Shown: positions 46,632 to 54,772 of the stretch, piece by piece
How positions within the stretch are numbered: position 1 is the first letter of the stretch
Layout: the number at the start of each line of letters is the position of its first letter
Source of the DNA: Bradyrhizobium sp. 21
GTDB taxonomy: Bacteria > Pseudomonadota > Alphaproteobacteria > Rhizobiales > Xanthobacteraceae
Direction: 5' to 3'
NCBI RefSeq assembly: GCF_023073335.1
Contig: NZ_JADPJG010000005.1
Span: 44,563 to 108,562, forward strand
Length of the DNA stretch: 64,000 nucleotides
Notes under the pieces: model-generated
What the model was told of the DNA's origin: nothing
The model's input: only the letters and a program-made list of their open reading frames with translations
Databases searched by the model: none
Program-made: the position numbers and the translations under genes

Positions 46632-46817
46632 GTTCAGTTCCGAAATGAGAGAGGCAGGAGCGAGAGAGGCAGGCGTGGCGCCGCACATCCGCCGCTGGAT
46701 GCGCTCGCGGACATCGCGTGTCGCAACGGGGAGTATCGTGGTCCTGACCATGTCCGGCACCAACAAAATCAGCCGGTCCACCGGAAAATTGGGTGAAGGC
46801 CAAGTATTTGATTTTAC

Positions 46818-46842
46818 TGGTGGGCGCGGCAGGACTCGAACC
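46818..46842 (-). repeat. att-like copy of a tRNA 3' end (left island boundary)
   Basis: These 25 bases match the 3' end (T arm, acceptor and CCA) of the tRNA at 53236-53311 in 24 of 25 positions, in the same orientation; the single change is in the acceptor stem. The T-arm 5' half does not pair, so this is not a functional tRNA. It lies 13 bases from the end of the last island gene and is read as the displaced attachment site. Confidence 0.75.
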
Positions 46843-46854
46843 GAGGGGGTGCCA

Positions 46855-48840
46855 CTATCGGTTGGCTATTGAACCCGCGTACGGCGCTCCACCGTCGAGC
46901 TCTCTGGCTGTCTCCACCAGCAGCTGTCGGCTCTTTTCATCATTCGTCAACGAGGCAAAGCTTGCAGGATCGAGGCGATTTCGGATGTAGATATTTGCTA
47001 TGGCGATTCGGAGTCGAAGGCCTGTGTCCCAGTTTCGCCGCCAGCCGATATTTGGAAGTCGGGGCAGCAGCATGTCGTTGGCCCTCCAAGGCAAATACGA
47101 CTGCAATATCCTGTGGTGGATCTGATCGAAATATTTCTCGAAGATTTCTTGAGCTCCGCGATCGCCGGCTTGGATAGCCAGCGCTATTAGAAAAGAACCG
47201 AGGGTGTCGCTGTCATCGCGTTGAAGATCATTCGTGGTGTTGGTTAGGCCTGCAGCCCACGGTTTCGTCCCTGCTTGCAGCACAGCGGGTGACAGCCAAC
47301 CTAGATATTCTCCAAGGCGATAAAGCGTAGAAGTGCGCTCAATACCTTCCATAATTTTTGGGTCGAGCACTAGCGATGGTCGTTGTACAAGAATTCTGAA
47401 CCATTCTCGAAGTGCGCGATTGTCCGATCTGTTTGCTTCGGAGATTAGTTCGACTACAGCAACTGTGGGGAAATGCTGAAGCACCGTTTCGGCGACTTCG
47501 TAGTTCGAATGATGGAGAAATTTCCTTACTAGGGCCGCACCAACTTGGTCGTCGACCGGCGCTGCCTGAATGAACTTAGAGAGGGACGCGGAATCGAGTT
47601 CCAAGATCTCATCCGTATCCAACAGCTCGGGTCGACTTTCGAGCATCCGTCGCCGGACCTTTGGGAAATTTCTGGTGACCGCCCAGAAGTTCGACGCTGG
47701 AATAAGACCAAGCACTATGCCTGTAATGGAAAGTGCTAAGTTGCCGTCTTCAGAGACGGCGTACTCGGCCAGACCGAGCATCTTGTCAGCTTCTTCAGGC
47801 CAAAAATTAACGAGGCGGCCGATGCCTTCTGTACTTGGAAGCGGAAATGCTTGGCCTCTGTCTTCCTTCAAGAGAAACGAAAGGACGTCAAGTTGGTACT
47901 TCGGTAGAACTTCGCCATCTACGACGGATCGTTTCAGCGTAGGAGCGTCATCTCTGGTGGTAAACCAATTAGAAATTGACCGCACGAGATCGGTGTCAGA
48001 ATGATTTCCGGCAGACTGCAGTCCTGCTACGAATATCTCGCAGAGAGGCCTGAAGGAGCCGCGTTGCTTTTTAACGTCTTTGCCGAAGCGCCAAAGGAAG
48101 CGGCGTAACTCGTGAGCGGGGCCGCTTAGGTCCATGGCTGCCGCATCAAGCCATGTCGGCACTTCCTCCGGGTAAGACGAAGAGAGCTTTGAGCTTGCAG
48201 AAAGAGGCCATTGGAGCCGAAGGTCAAATGGTGAGCGAACCACGCCGACGTCGTCAGCGGCGGCCGTCTGAAATCGAAAATTTCGCCTCAACCTTGGCCA
48301 TTGTTGAGACCATATGGCGAAAATTTCGTCTTCAAGATCGCCGGGCTTTTCGATCCCGATTGCGCCTTCTTCAGAACCATAGAGGTTGTCGAGTATTGCT
48401 ACTATTGGTCGCTCAATTGGAATTGAAGAGTAATCCCGACGCCCGACAGCCGAAGTAACCACCCCTGAATCGACTGGCTGTTCATAGAAGGCTAGGTCGT
48501 GCGGACGCTGTGGGCGGCGTGCGAGTTCTCGGAGCTGCGAGAGATCGTTTACGTATTCAAACAGCGAGGTCTCGACCAGCAGGGCATGTGTCCATACGCA
48601 TCCAGGTCGGGACATTTCTGGCGCCGGCCACGTCCTCATCAGCGCGTAACGGTCCAATTTCGGAAACGGGAAGCCGGTCCAGTACCCATCAGACGAACCA
48701 AAGCGCGCATTGGGGGCAAGATCGCTGAGCAGCGTGAGTTGGGAGGCCGATTCGGCGTCGATCTTCATTGACGACGCCAGTAGACGGTGTCCGTCTTTGT
48801 AGCCAAAAATGCAGTTGTCTATTCTCGGCATCACCGTCAC
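46855..48840 (-). CDS. GAP1-type GTPase-associated protein
   Basis: The 661-residue protein starts at GTG 48840 (4-base GTGA overlap with the previous gene). The N-terminal 130 residues match the pattern I know for GTPase-associated protein 1, N-domain type 1: CIFGYKDGHRLLASS, YWTGFPFPKLDRYALMRTW and PGCVWTHALLV. The remainder is mostly helical and poorly conserved, as in GAP1 middle and C-terminal parts. No membrane segment or catalytic motif is visible. In these systems the protein is a conserved companion of double-GTPases, with unknown biochemistry. It is the last gene of the island operon. Confidence 0.75.
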   Translation of the reverse strand: MTVMPRIDNCIFGYKDGHRLLASSMKIDAESASQLTLLSDLAPNARFGSSDGYWTGFPFPKLDRYALMRTWPAPEMSRPGCVWTHALLVETSLFEYVNDLSQLRELARRPQRPHDLAFYEQPVDSGVVTSAVGRRDYSSIPIERPIVAILDNLYGSEEGAIGIEKPGDLEDEIFAIWSQQWPRLRRNFRFQTAAADDVGVVRSPFDLRLQWPLSASSKLSSSYPEEVPTWLDAAAMDLSGPAHELRRFLWRFGKDVKKQRGSFRPLCEIFVAGLQSAGNHSDTDLVRSISNWFTTRDDAPTLKRSVVDGEVLPKYQLDVLSFLLKEDRGQAFPLPSTEGIGRLVNFWPEEADKMLGLAEYAVSEDGNLALSITGIVLGLIPASNFWAVTRNFPKVRRRMLESRPELLDTDEILELDSASLSKFIQAAPVDDQVGAALVRKFLHHSNYEVAETVLQHFPTVAVVELISEANRSDNRALREWFRILVQRPSLVLDPKIMEGIERTSTLYRLGEYLGWLSPAVLQAGTKPWAAGLTNTTNDLQRDDSDTLGSFLIALAIQAGDRGAQEIFEKYFDQIHHRILQSYLPWRANDMLLPRLPNIGWRRNWDTGLRLRIAIANIYIRNRLDPASFASLTNDEKSRQLLVETARELDGGAPYAGSIANR

Positions 48841-49748
48841 TTGGTCGAAATTAGCCAGGCCAAGGGCTCCGTTATATCGTGACCACTCCTTGATGGTCCA
48901 ATGATAGAAATCCGGTGACTTGGCGGTAGTTTTGCCGCCCGGTCTACAGCTTCGCTGTTATCCAGACTAACGCCCTGCGCCGATACTCCGTAAATCTGCG
49001 CGGAGAACGAATCGTCATTGGTCTGGAGGAACTGATCAACCAACGGCATGTTGGCGGCCAGCCATCCTGATGGAGTCTGCATGGTGGATGCGACGACGTC
49101 CCAGGCCGACAGAATCACGACCAATTGCCGCTTTCTTGGAGCAAAAGGCGATCGAAGCAAGTCGCTCAGTATCTGAACTATGCGTACTTGGACGGGGACT
49201 TTTTTTGGTTCCCACTCGGCTTGCACAGAGGCACTCGGATCCCTCTCGTCGCCGCTTTCGCTGACGGGAGGCATAGTGGCGCTAGGTTCTGCAGCAACCG
49301 GAGGCCGTTCGGAATCTTCCGGAGGCATCATCGAATTGAGCTCGACTATTGAAAGGCCATCCTGATTCGCGTTTGCGCTGATGAAAAGCAGGATCCCGTC
49401 GTCGGCATCGACATTCTTGCGGAAAACTTGGCGGCATCGACGGGACTCCACTTGGACGTCGAAAGCCTCCCCAGCCAAGTCCGGAAAAAAAGCGCGCCCC
49501 TTAGAGCCAGTTTGAGAATCAACAAAATGAATTGCGACATCGATGTCGCCGACTTGCGAAGTTCGTGGCACTTTCTTGAATGTCCGCCACGCTTCCGCAA
49601 TTGAGTTGAGATATTTGAGGTCGCCCTCGTAGCGATCAAGCTTTAGTCGACAATCCGTCTCATCGGCTTCGATGAGGTGCCAAAGTGCGGCCAAGAAGGT
49701 CGTCTTTCCCGATGCTGGAAGGCCGATGATTACAAAGTTAGGATTCAT
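48837..49748 (-). CDS. double-GTPase 1-type P-loop protein
   Basis: The 303-residue protein has Walker A GLPASGKT at 9-16, a switch II-like FPDLAGE at 88-94 (Asp90) and a SAWD segment at about 214-217 in the place of NKxD. This fits TRAFAC-type GTPases named double-GTPase 1 in comparative-genomic work on bacterial conflict systems. A low-complexity insert lies at about 142-180. It overlaps both neighbours by 4 bases (ATGA at 49745-49748 and GTGA at 48837-48840). Nucleotide preference is unproven. Confidence 0.75.
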   Translation of the reverse strand: MNPNFVIIGLPASGKTTFLAALWHLIEADETDCRLKLDRYEGDLKYLNSIAEAWRTFKKVPRTSQVGDIDVAIHFVDSQTGSKGRAFFPDLAGEAFDVQVESRRCRQVFRKNVDADDGILLFISANANQDGLSIVELNSMMPPEDSERPPVAAEPSATMPPVSESGDERDPSASVQAEWEPKKVPVQVRIVQILSDLLRSPFAPRKRQLVVILSAWDVVASTMQTPSGWLAANMPLVDQFLQTNDDSFSAQIYGVSAQGVSLDNSEAVDRAAKLPPSHRISIIGPSRSGHDITEPLAWLISTK

Positions 49749-50680
49749 GCTGATTGGCCTCGACGTAACAGCAGTCGATCAAATTCGTCATCAAGCTTAG
49801 GAATGACTGGAGTGGGACCGCGCGGCAGGCGGGGTGGATCGACCCAACTCTGCAAGACAGGGGCAACCCCCCAGGCTGGCTCCATTTGGCCTTTCGGATC
49901 CCTTGCCGCGGTTCGCCAATACGTGACTTTCGCAAACCGTCCGGAATAAGACCTGAAGAGCCGGTCTTCGAACTCTGATAGAGCTGTAAGAGCCTCTGCC
50001 GCAGCATCTCCGGATAGCAAGTCGACCTTGGTTGTTACCAACTGAATCTCTGCTCCGACGGAAATGCTGCCTGCGTCAGAAAAAGCTCTGATCATGCCGC
50101 GGATCGAAGCGAAGGCCTCAGCTCGAGTTTTGTCATTTCCAACCCGCTCACCATCAAGAATGAATACGACCGTCCTTGCCTTTGCTAGTTCCATGAGCGT
50201 TTTGCTCTCTGCCGGCCGATCCCGGGCGTTTCTATATACCTCGCCCGCTCGCTCGGTAATAAGGAGATCGGCGCGCTGGCTAGCAGAGCTTGAGACGAGC
50301 CCCAGATGAAAGAAGCGAAGGCCGTCTTGCGTCGATGTTCTTGCCGTATCGGGTTTGTCGGCTCGCGAGTCTGCCCTAGATGGGTAGCTTTTCTTTTCAA
50401 ATCCAAGAAGAGTTTGGCTGTAGCAGAATAGCTGGCCGGCAAACGGGCCACGGAGGAAGCGCTCGTATATCTCCGTGATCAAAGTGGTCTTTCCACTTTT
50501 CCGCTCGCCAACGACGGCCACCAACGTCGCCGGCCGCCAGCGAAGCAGCTCGTCCGCCTCCTCGATCGATAGCAGGTCGCAGCGTGGGAGCCTTACCCAA
50601 TCCCGATCTTCATCTCCGGGCGCCTTCGAACTCGTTTCCTCGAAGACGTCTACGTCGCTTTTTTCTTCGATGTCGGTCAC
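49745..50680 (-). CDS. double-GTPase 2-type P-loop protein
   Basis: The 311-residue protein has Walker A GERKSGKT at 58-65, ITERAGE at 141-147 as switch II with Glu where Asp is usual, and VTTKVD at 215-220 as the base-specificity motif. It matches the double-GTPase 2 group, different from its downstream partner. The start is GTG 50680 overlapping the previous stop by 4 bases. Having two distinct GTPases next to each other suggests that they form a heterodimeric switch. Confidence 0.75.
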   Translation of the reverse strand: MTDIEEKSDVDVFEETSSKAPGDEDRDWVRLPRCDLLSIEEADELLRWRPATLVAVVGERKSGKTTLITEIYERFLRGPFAGQLFCYSQTLLGFEKKSYPSRADSRADKPDTARTSTQDGLRFFHLGLVSSSASQRADLLITERAGEVYRNARDRPAESKTLMELAKARTVVFILDGERVGNDKTRAEAFASIRGMIRAFSDAGSISVGAEIQLVTTKVDLLSGDAAAEALTALSEFEDRLFRSYSGRFAKVTYWRTAARDPKGQMEPAWGVAPVLQSWVDPPRLPRGPTPVIPKLDDEFDRLLLRRGQSA

Positions 50681-51741
50681 GTTAGTTGTCCGAGAAGATG
50701 CTCGTAATATATCTGGGTTGCAAGTTCGAGGGGCGCGAACTCGGTGGTTGCCTTGATGCCAGTCAACTTCTCGAATGCCCCGTGCCAGGCGCCAGGACCG
50801 TCCTGCGCCTTCTTGATTGCCGTCATGACCGGGAATATGCGAGGCGGTTGATCTCCGAAGGATTTCAGCGTCCGAAGCTCGTTGGGCTCAATCCCGTCCA
50901 AAACGTCGGCTAGGCTGTACTTCCTATCCACTTCCATATTTGTGAGGCGTAGCACGCGTTCCAGCATGGCTGGAGCTGCAACCGGGCCGAGGACAGAAGC
51001 GGTGGTTAGATCGCCCAAGTCTACTGCGGCCACAACGGCGGCTGCACCTGATGAATAGGAACTGAATGGGCGGTTAAACGTGCGACTATGCTCGCCGAAG
51101 AGCCACCAGAGCATCTGGGTCTCTTCCCGCATATATTTCAACTGCTCTCTGATTGCGCCTAACGCCGTCGAAGTCTGAGTGGCGATGGCTTTGCTCGCCT
51201 CAGAAGCCTCAGTGCGAACTTTCCCCAAGTTCCCAAGCAGGCTGGGCCAATCGTTGACGGGAGATGCAGCGAGCTCCTCGGAGAGCTTCGGATGAGCATT
51301 AGCCAGTTTGAGATTGGGCTCAATGTTTTCTGGCAAGCGTGCAGCGACCGCCTCCTCCAAAAACTTGGTTTTAGCTTGATCGAGAAGCCAGTCGGACTCT
51401 GCTGCACCACGCTTGCCAGAGACGGAAGTTGTAATAAGCGCCAAAAGGGTATGGCTGTCCCCCTCGGCAACCTGAGCCTCCAGCATCGTTGTTGCCAGAA
51501 CGATGCACTCCCGCTGATTGTTGACCAGGCTAAAGGCGGCGTCTTCTTGGATGAACTCGTCGCGCAGCCAAGCAAGGTCAAGATCAGGCTGCCCAAAGTA
51601 TAGCTGTACGAGATCAAAGATGCGTGGAACTGTTATTCCTTTTAAGATTCGATCGGCGGGTGCCTGACGGGATGCAATGAGTGCCCCTCCGGGAGAAAGA
51701 CTGGCTTGTGCGTATCTGTCGGCGAAGTTGAGCTTGGTCAT
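50677..51741 (-). CDS. GASH-type helical protein of GTPase-associated systems
   Basis: The 354-residue, mainly alpha-helical protein starts at ATG 51741 behind GAGGAA. It has no catalytic motif. The segment QMLWWLFGEHSR near residue 210-222 and the helix-rich flanks resemble the GTPase-associated system helical (GASH) domain. It sits between the phosphoesterase and the two GTPases. It probably is a scaffold or sensor that links the GTPase switch to other subunits. The family call rests on pattern and neighbourhood. Confidence 0.65.
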   Translation of the reverse strand: MTKLNFADRYAQASLSPGGALIASRQAPADRILKGITVPRIFDLVQLYFGQPDLDLAWLRDEFIQEDAAFSLVNNQRECIVLATTMLEAQVAEGDSHTLLALITTSVSGKRGAAESDWLLDQAKTKFLEEAVAARLPENIEPNLKLANAHPKLSEELAASPVNDWPSLLGNLGKVRTEASEASKAIATQTSTALGAIREQLKYMREETQMLWWLFGEHSRTFNRPFSSYSSGAAAVVAAVDLGDLTTASVLGPVAAPAMLERVLRLTNMEVDRKYSLADVLDGIEPNELRTLKSFGDQPPRIFPVMTAIKKAQDGPGAWHGAFEKLTGIKATTEFAPLELATQIYYEHLLGQLT

Positions 51742-51747
51742 TATTCC

Positions 51748-53046
51748 TCAGCCTTTCTCGGCTTCTTCAATCGCGCGCTTTAGATCGTCTAACTTCTTGC
51801 GCTCGTGCGCTCGCAAGAATACCCGACGAAACCGCTCGAAATCAGGCTGACTGGTATCTTCCTCTTCCAGCAGTTCGAGCCGGCCGGCAATCTCCGACTT
51901 CTTGCTGAAGGATAGCTGGTAGAAGCGAACGCCTATATCGCGCATAGCGGTCATCACTTCGACACTCGGGGCTGCCGGATTAGGGGCATCGATATTGGCT
52001 CGCTCCGTTGGTGCCGCTGGAGCAGATGTGGCATGGCTGGCCTCCCAAGGCTCTAATTCAATCCAGTGCTCAAAGACATACTTTGCCTCGCCGCCCTTGG
52101 AACGCTTCCTCGTGTCTTCTTTAGCACGAAAGCCGCCCGGAGCGGTCTGCCAGATGCGTACATGAGCCTGAACATGCAGCCGGCGTTCCGCGCCTTCGCG
52201 GTCTACGGTCACCTCAATAATATTGTATCCCGGCTCCCATGCGGCCTCGTGACGGTCTGGCTGTGTCGCGCTCGCAGTAAGTCGCACCCAGTCTCGTTCC
52301 ATGATGATCCGATTGGCGTGGACGTGACCGAAGAGCTGTACGGGAGCCACGTCGTTCAGATGATCTTCAAACGACTGCTTTTGCCGGAGCCACGACAAAT
52401 GGTGGTGCGCCAGAACAAAATTAGTGACGCCGGCTTCCCGTGTGATCTGCATGCTGGACGGGTCGACGAATAGATCGCCTTCCTTGTCTGCGGTGCTTGA
52501 GACGAAGGCGGTGTTTAGACCCCAAACTCGGAGAATAGAGCCGTCGTTTAAGGGCAGGTCCCTGAATGTGCGGGTACGATCGGGAGGTAGCAAGTCGCAC
52601 AGAAACTGGTTCGCAAATGCGTTGTAATTGTCGAGGCTTTCATAGAGAAGGCGAGCGCCATCTTTGTCAGTGAGAAATCCTCTTATAACTGCGTCCAGTG
52701 AAATATCGGACGCGCTCTTTATGTCTTTGTGCAACGTCTGGACCATGATTTTGTCCGCGGTAGCTCGGACGACATCATGATTGCCTGGAATAACGAAAAC
52801 GGAACTCATCTTCGTCTTGCAGCGGCTGCAGAGATCGGCAAGCCACTTGGTCGCAAATATGTATTCGTCTTTGTGTCCACCAAAAGCGATGTCGCCTGAC
52901 ACGATGATGATCGCTGGCGTACCAAGACGGGCACAGAAAGATTCTACGTCCCGCAGCAATTCATTGCGGAGGTGGAAATTGGGGTCCTGTGTAGTTTCAA
53001 CCTCGGACTTGCGAAAATGGATGTCAGACAAATGGATGATCAGCAC
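51748..53046 (-). CDS. calcineurin-like metallophosphoesterase
   Basis: I chose GTG 53046, four bases after GGAGG, giving 432 residues. The complete metal site is present: SDIH (Asp8, His10), SGDIAFGG (Asp52), PGNHD (Asn89-His90-Asp91), LAHHH (His214-216) and FGHVH (His241, His243). The C-terminal 120 residues contain a linker rich in Ala/Pro and a charged helical tail. It would hydrolyse phosphomonoesters or phosphodiesters, possibly nucleic acids or a cyclic nucleotide. As first gene of the island operon and its only clear hydrolase, it is the prime effector candidate. Confidence 0.85.
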   Translation of the reverse strand: MLIIHLSDIHFRKSEVETTQDPNFHLRNELLRDVESFCARLGTPAIIIVSGDIAFGGHKDEYIFATKWLADLCSRCKTKMSSVFVIPGNHDVVRATADKIMVQTLHKDIKSASDISLDAVIRGFLTDKDGARLLYESLDNYNAFANQFLCDLLPPDRTRTFRDLPLNDGSILRVWGLNTAFVSSTADKEGDLFVDPSSMQITREAGVTNFVLAHHHLSWLRQKQSFEDHLNDVAPVQLFGHVHANRIIMERDWVRLTASATQPDRHEAAWEPGYNIIEVTVDREGAERRLHVQAHVRIWQTAPGGFRAKEDTRKRSKGGEAKYVFEHWIELEPWEASHATSAPAAPTERANIDAPNPAAPSVEVMTAMRDIGVRFYQLSFSKKSEIAGRLELLEEEDTSQPDFERFRRVFLRAHERKKLDDLKRAIEEAEKG

Positions 53047-53112
53047 AACGCCTCCAAGTATCGTAAACACCGGTGCGCGCCAGTTGAGATAGTAACGCGT
53101 CGGTTGCAATTC

Positions 53113-53140
53113 AGTTTACACACGCGCAGCCAAACGCCAA
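53113..53140 (-). promoter_or_regulatory. candidate promoter of the island operon
   Basis: On the minus strand TTGGCG (53140-53135) is followed by 16 bases and TAAACT (53118-53113), a fair match to a housekeeping promoter. It would give a leader of about 60 bases before the GTG at 53046. A CGAGC-TTCG-GCTCG hairpin at 53180-53193 lies between it and the tRNA. Transcription from the tRNA promoter is an alternative. Confidence 0.3.
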
Positions 53141-53235
53141 GCATCCGATGGACGGACACAAACGAAATTGGGAGGTTGCCGAGCCGAAGCTCGCGGGCCG
53201 CGCAGTTCGCCTTCGGGCTGCTCCGGCGCGAAGCG

Positions 53236-53311
53236 TGGTGGGCCCGGCAGGACTCGAACCTGCAACCAGACCGTTATGAGCGGCCGGCTCTAACCATTGA
53301 GCTACAGGCCC
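53236..53311 (-). tRNA. tRNA with CAT anticodon, probably tRNA-Ile2 (lysidine type)
   Basis: A 76-base tRNA with encoded CCA folds perfectly: acceptor GGGCCTG/CGGGCCC, D stem GCTC/GAGC, anticodon stem GGCCG/CGGTC with loop CTCATAA, and T arm GCAGG/CCTGC around TTCGAGT. The anticodon is CAT. The GGTTAGAGC D arm and ATAA loop resemble tRNA-Ile2, whose C34 becomes lysidine, more than elongator Met; it lacks the GGG/CCC anticodon stem of initiator tRNA. Its 3' end is the right att site of the island. Confidence 0.9.
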
Positions 53312-53384
53312 CGCCGCGAGACGGCCGCTAGAGGCGGCCGGCAACGGTGCGCGGTTCGTTTACAGGGACGGAGGCGGGGGTGCA

Positions 53385-53468
53385 ATGCTGGGTCTGGCGG
53401 ATGGAAACGCCGGCGCGGCAACACCTGGTATTTTTGAAAACCCGAATTATGCGATGATGCCGTTATAG
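53385..53468 (+). CDS. possible 27-residue small ORF or small RNA region
   Basis: ATG 53385 is preceded by GGAGGCGGGGG and opens a 27-codon frame ending at TAG 53466-53468. A terminator-like hairpin lies 46 bases beyond. The frame has no known family and could be fortuitous; the region may instead be a small RNA. Confidence is low. Confidence 0.2.
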   Translation: MLGLADGNAGAATPGIFENPNYAMMPL

Positions 53469-53513
53469 TCCTGTTTTGCCCGACGGCGCAAGCCCACCTC
53501 GCCGAGCCTTCGC

Positions 53514-53553
53514 CCCGCCCTCTGGCAATCGCGCCAGCGGGGGCTCGTTTTTT
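53514..53553 (+). terminator. rho-independent-like terminator, rightward
   Basis: CTGGC (53522-53526) pairs with GCCAG (53533-53537), extended by CCC/GGG, and six T residues follow at 53548-53553. The orientation is rightward, yet no annotated rightward gene precedes it, which points to a short unannotated transcript. Confidence 0.45.
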
Positions 53554-53690
53554 CGATTCCGTAACCCCTTGTGATCGTTCGATGTTTCTACTGTGCATGG
53601 GGTTGTTTTCGCACATTTTGTTGGGAGGGGTCTTCCGATCCCCTCCGATGTCGCGTCGGCGCGCTGCAGGCGCGCGGCAGTTCCACAGCG

Positions 53691-54665
53691 CTAGTCCACC
53701 GACACCCCGGCGAACTCCACCACCTTCCGCCACTTCTCGGTCTCGTCCGCGACCAGCTTGCCGAACTCGGCTGATGTCATCGGCTTGGGGATGCCGCCGG
53801 TCTCGGCGAGACGGGCGATCAACTTGGGGTCCTTCAGCGCTTCGTCGACGGCCTTGTTGAGGAGCTCGACGATCTCGGGCGGCGTGCCCTTCGGCGCGGA
53901 GATGCCGTAGAAGCCGACCGATTCGAAGCCGGGCAACGTCTCGGCGATCGCGGGCACGTCGGGCACGCTCGGCCAGCGCTGCGGCGAGGTGACGCCGAGC
54001 GCGCGGACATTGCCGCCTTTCGCCTGCTCCATCGCGGAGGGAAGGTTGTCGAAGATCAGCTGCACCTTGTTGGAGATGATGTCGGGGAAGGCGATCGCAG
54101 ATCCCCGATAGGGCACGTGCACCATGTCGCACTTGGTCATCACCTTGAACAGCTCCGCCGACATGTGCACCGAGGTGCCGTTGCCGGACGAGGCAAAGGA
54201 GATTTTTCCGGGATTGGCCTTGCAGTAGTCGATGAACTCCTGAACCGTCTTCGCCGGGAACGCGTTGGAGACGACCAGCATGTTGGTGAGCTGCATGATG
54301 CTCGCGACCGGCACGGTGTCGCGCAGGAAGTCGAACGGCAGCTTCTTGTAGAGCGAGGTCGAGATCGCATTGTTGGGCGCGACGAACAGCAGCGTGTAGC
54401 CGTCCGGGGCTGCGTTGATGGCGGCAGCGGCCGCGATGTTGCCGCCGGAGCCGGCGCGGTTCTCGACGATGAATTGCTGGCCGAAGCGGTCCGACAGCCA
54501 GTTCGCCATAATCCGCGCCACGATGTCGACCGGGCCGCCAGCGGAGAAGCCGATGATCCAGTGCACGGGACGGTCGGGATAAGCGGCGGAGGCGGGAGGT
54601 GCGGCGCCCAACAGCGTTGAAAGGAAAACCAGCCCGAAAACACTGTTACGCAAAATTCGCAACAT
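53691..54665 (-). CDS. Bug-family solute receptor
   Basis: ATG 54665 follows GGGAGG and starts a 324-residue protein with a signal peptide (VFGLVFLSTLLGAAPPASA). Family strands WIIGFSAGGPVDIVARIM, GNIAAAAAINAAPDG and MVHVPYRGSAIAFPDIISN follow. As in other Bug proteins, no membrane subunits are near. It is the fourth receptor of this type in the window and diverges from a TAXI-type receptor gene. Confidence 0.88.
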   Translation of the reverse strand: MLRILRNSVFGLVFLSTLLGAAPPASAAYPDRPVHWIIGFSAGGPVDIVARIMANWLSDRFGQQFIVENRAGSGGNIAAAAAINAAPDGYTLLFVAPNNAISTSLYKKLPFDFLRDTVPVASIMQLTNMLVVSNAFPAKTVQEFIDYCKANPGKISFASSGNGTSVHMSAELFKVMTKCDMVHVPYRGSAIAFPDIISNKVQLIFDNLPSAMEQAKGGNVRALGVTSPQRWPSVPDVPAIAETLPGFESVGFYGISAPKGTPPEIVELLNKAVDEALKDPKLIARLAETGGIPKPMTSAEFGKLVADETEKWRKVVEFAGVSVD

Positions 54666-54772
54666 GACGCCTCCCATTGTTCTATTGTCGTTGGACTGCA
54701 TGCTTTCACAAAATCGGGGCGCTGCCTACATCGCCGCAAGTCGATGTTGACGCGCCCCCGCCGGGACCGACC

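Larger units (their letters stand above)
46818..53260. mobile_element. 6.4-kb tRNA-linked genomic island, no integrase
   Basis: The segment is bounded by a direct 25-base repeat of a tRNA 3' end (46818-46842 and 53236-53260). It lies on the 3' side of the intact tRNA, exactly as for integrase-mediated insertion. Its base composition is visibly lower in GC than the flanks, with AT-rich stretches throughout 47-53 kb. It contains one five-gene leftward operon of a GTPase-associated system and no integrase, transposase or phage gene. Either the integrase was lost or supplied in trans. The composition statement is by eye. Confidence 0.7.
53312..53690. other. intergenic region upstream of the tRNA
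   Basis: No conserved gene is visible in these 379 bases. They contain the tRNA promoter (leftward), a possible 27-residue rightward reading frame at 53385-53468 and a rightward terminator-like hairpin at 53514-53553. Confidence 0.4.

Noticed and set aside
46818..46842. Second tRNA gene at the left island edge
   Set aside because: Only the 3' 25 bases resemble a tRNA; the T-stem partner and all 5' parts are missing, so it is an attachment-site remnant.
46855..53046. Prophage or insertion sequence
   Set aside because: No transposase, integrase, capsid or replication gene is present and there are no terminal inverted repeats.
53236..53311. Initiator tRNA-fMet
   Set aside because: The anticodon is CAT, but the anticodon stem lacks the three G-C pairs of initiators and position 1-72 is paired. 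Ile2 or elongator Met remain, with Ile2 favoured.
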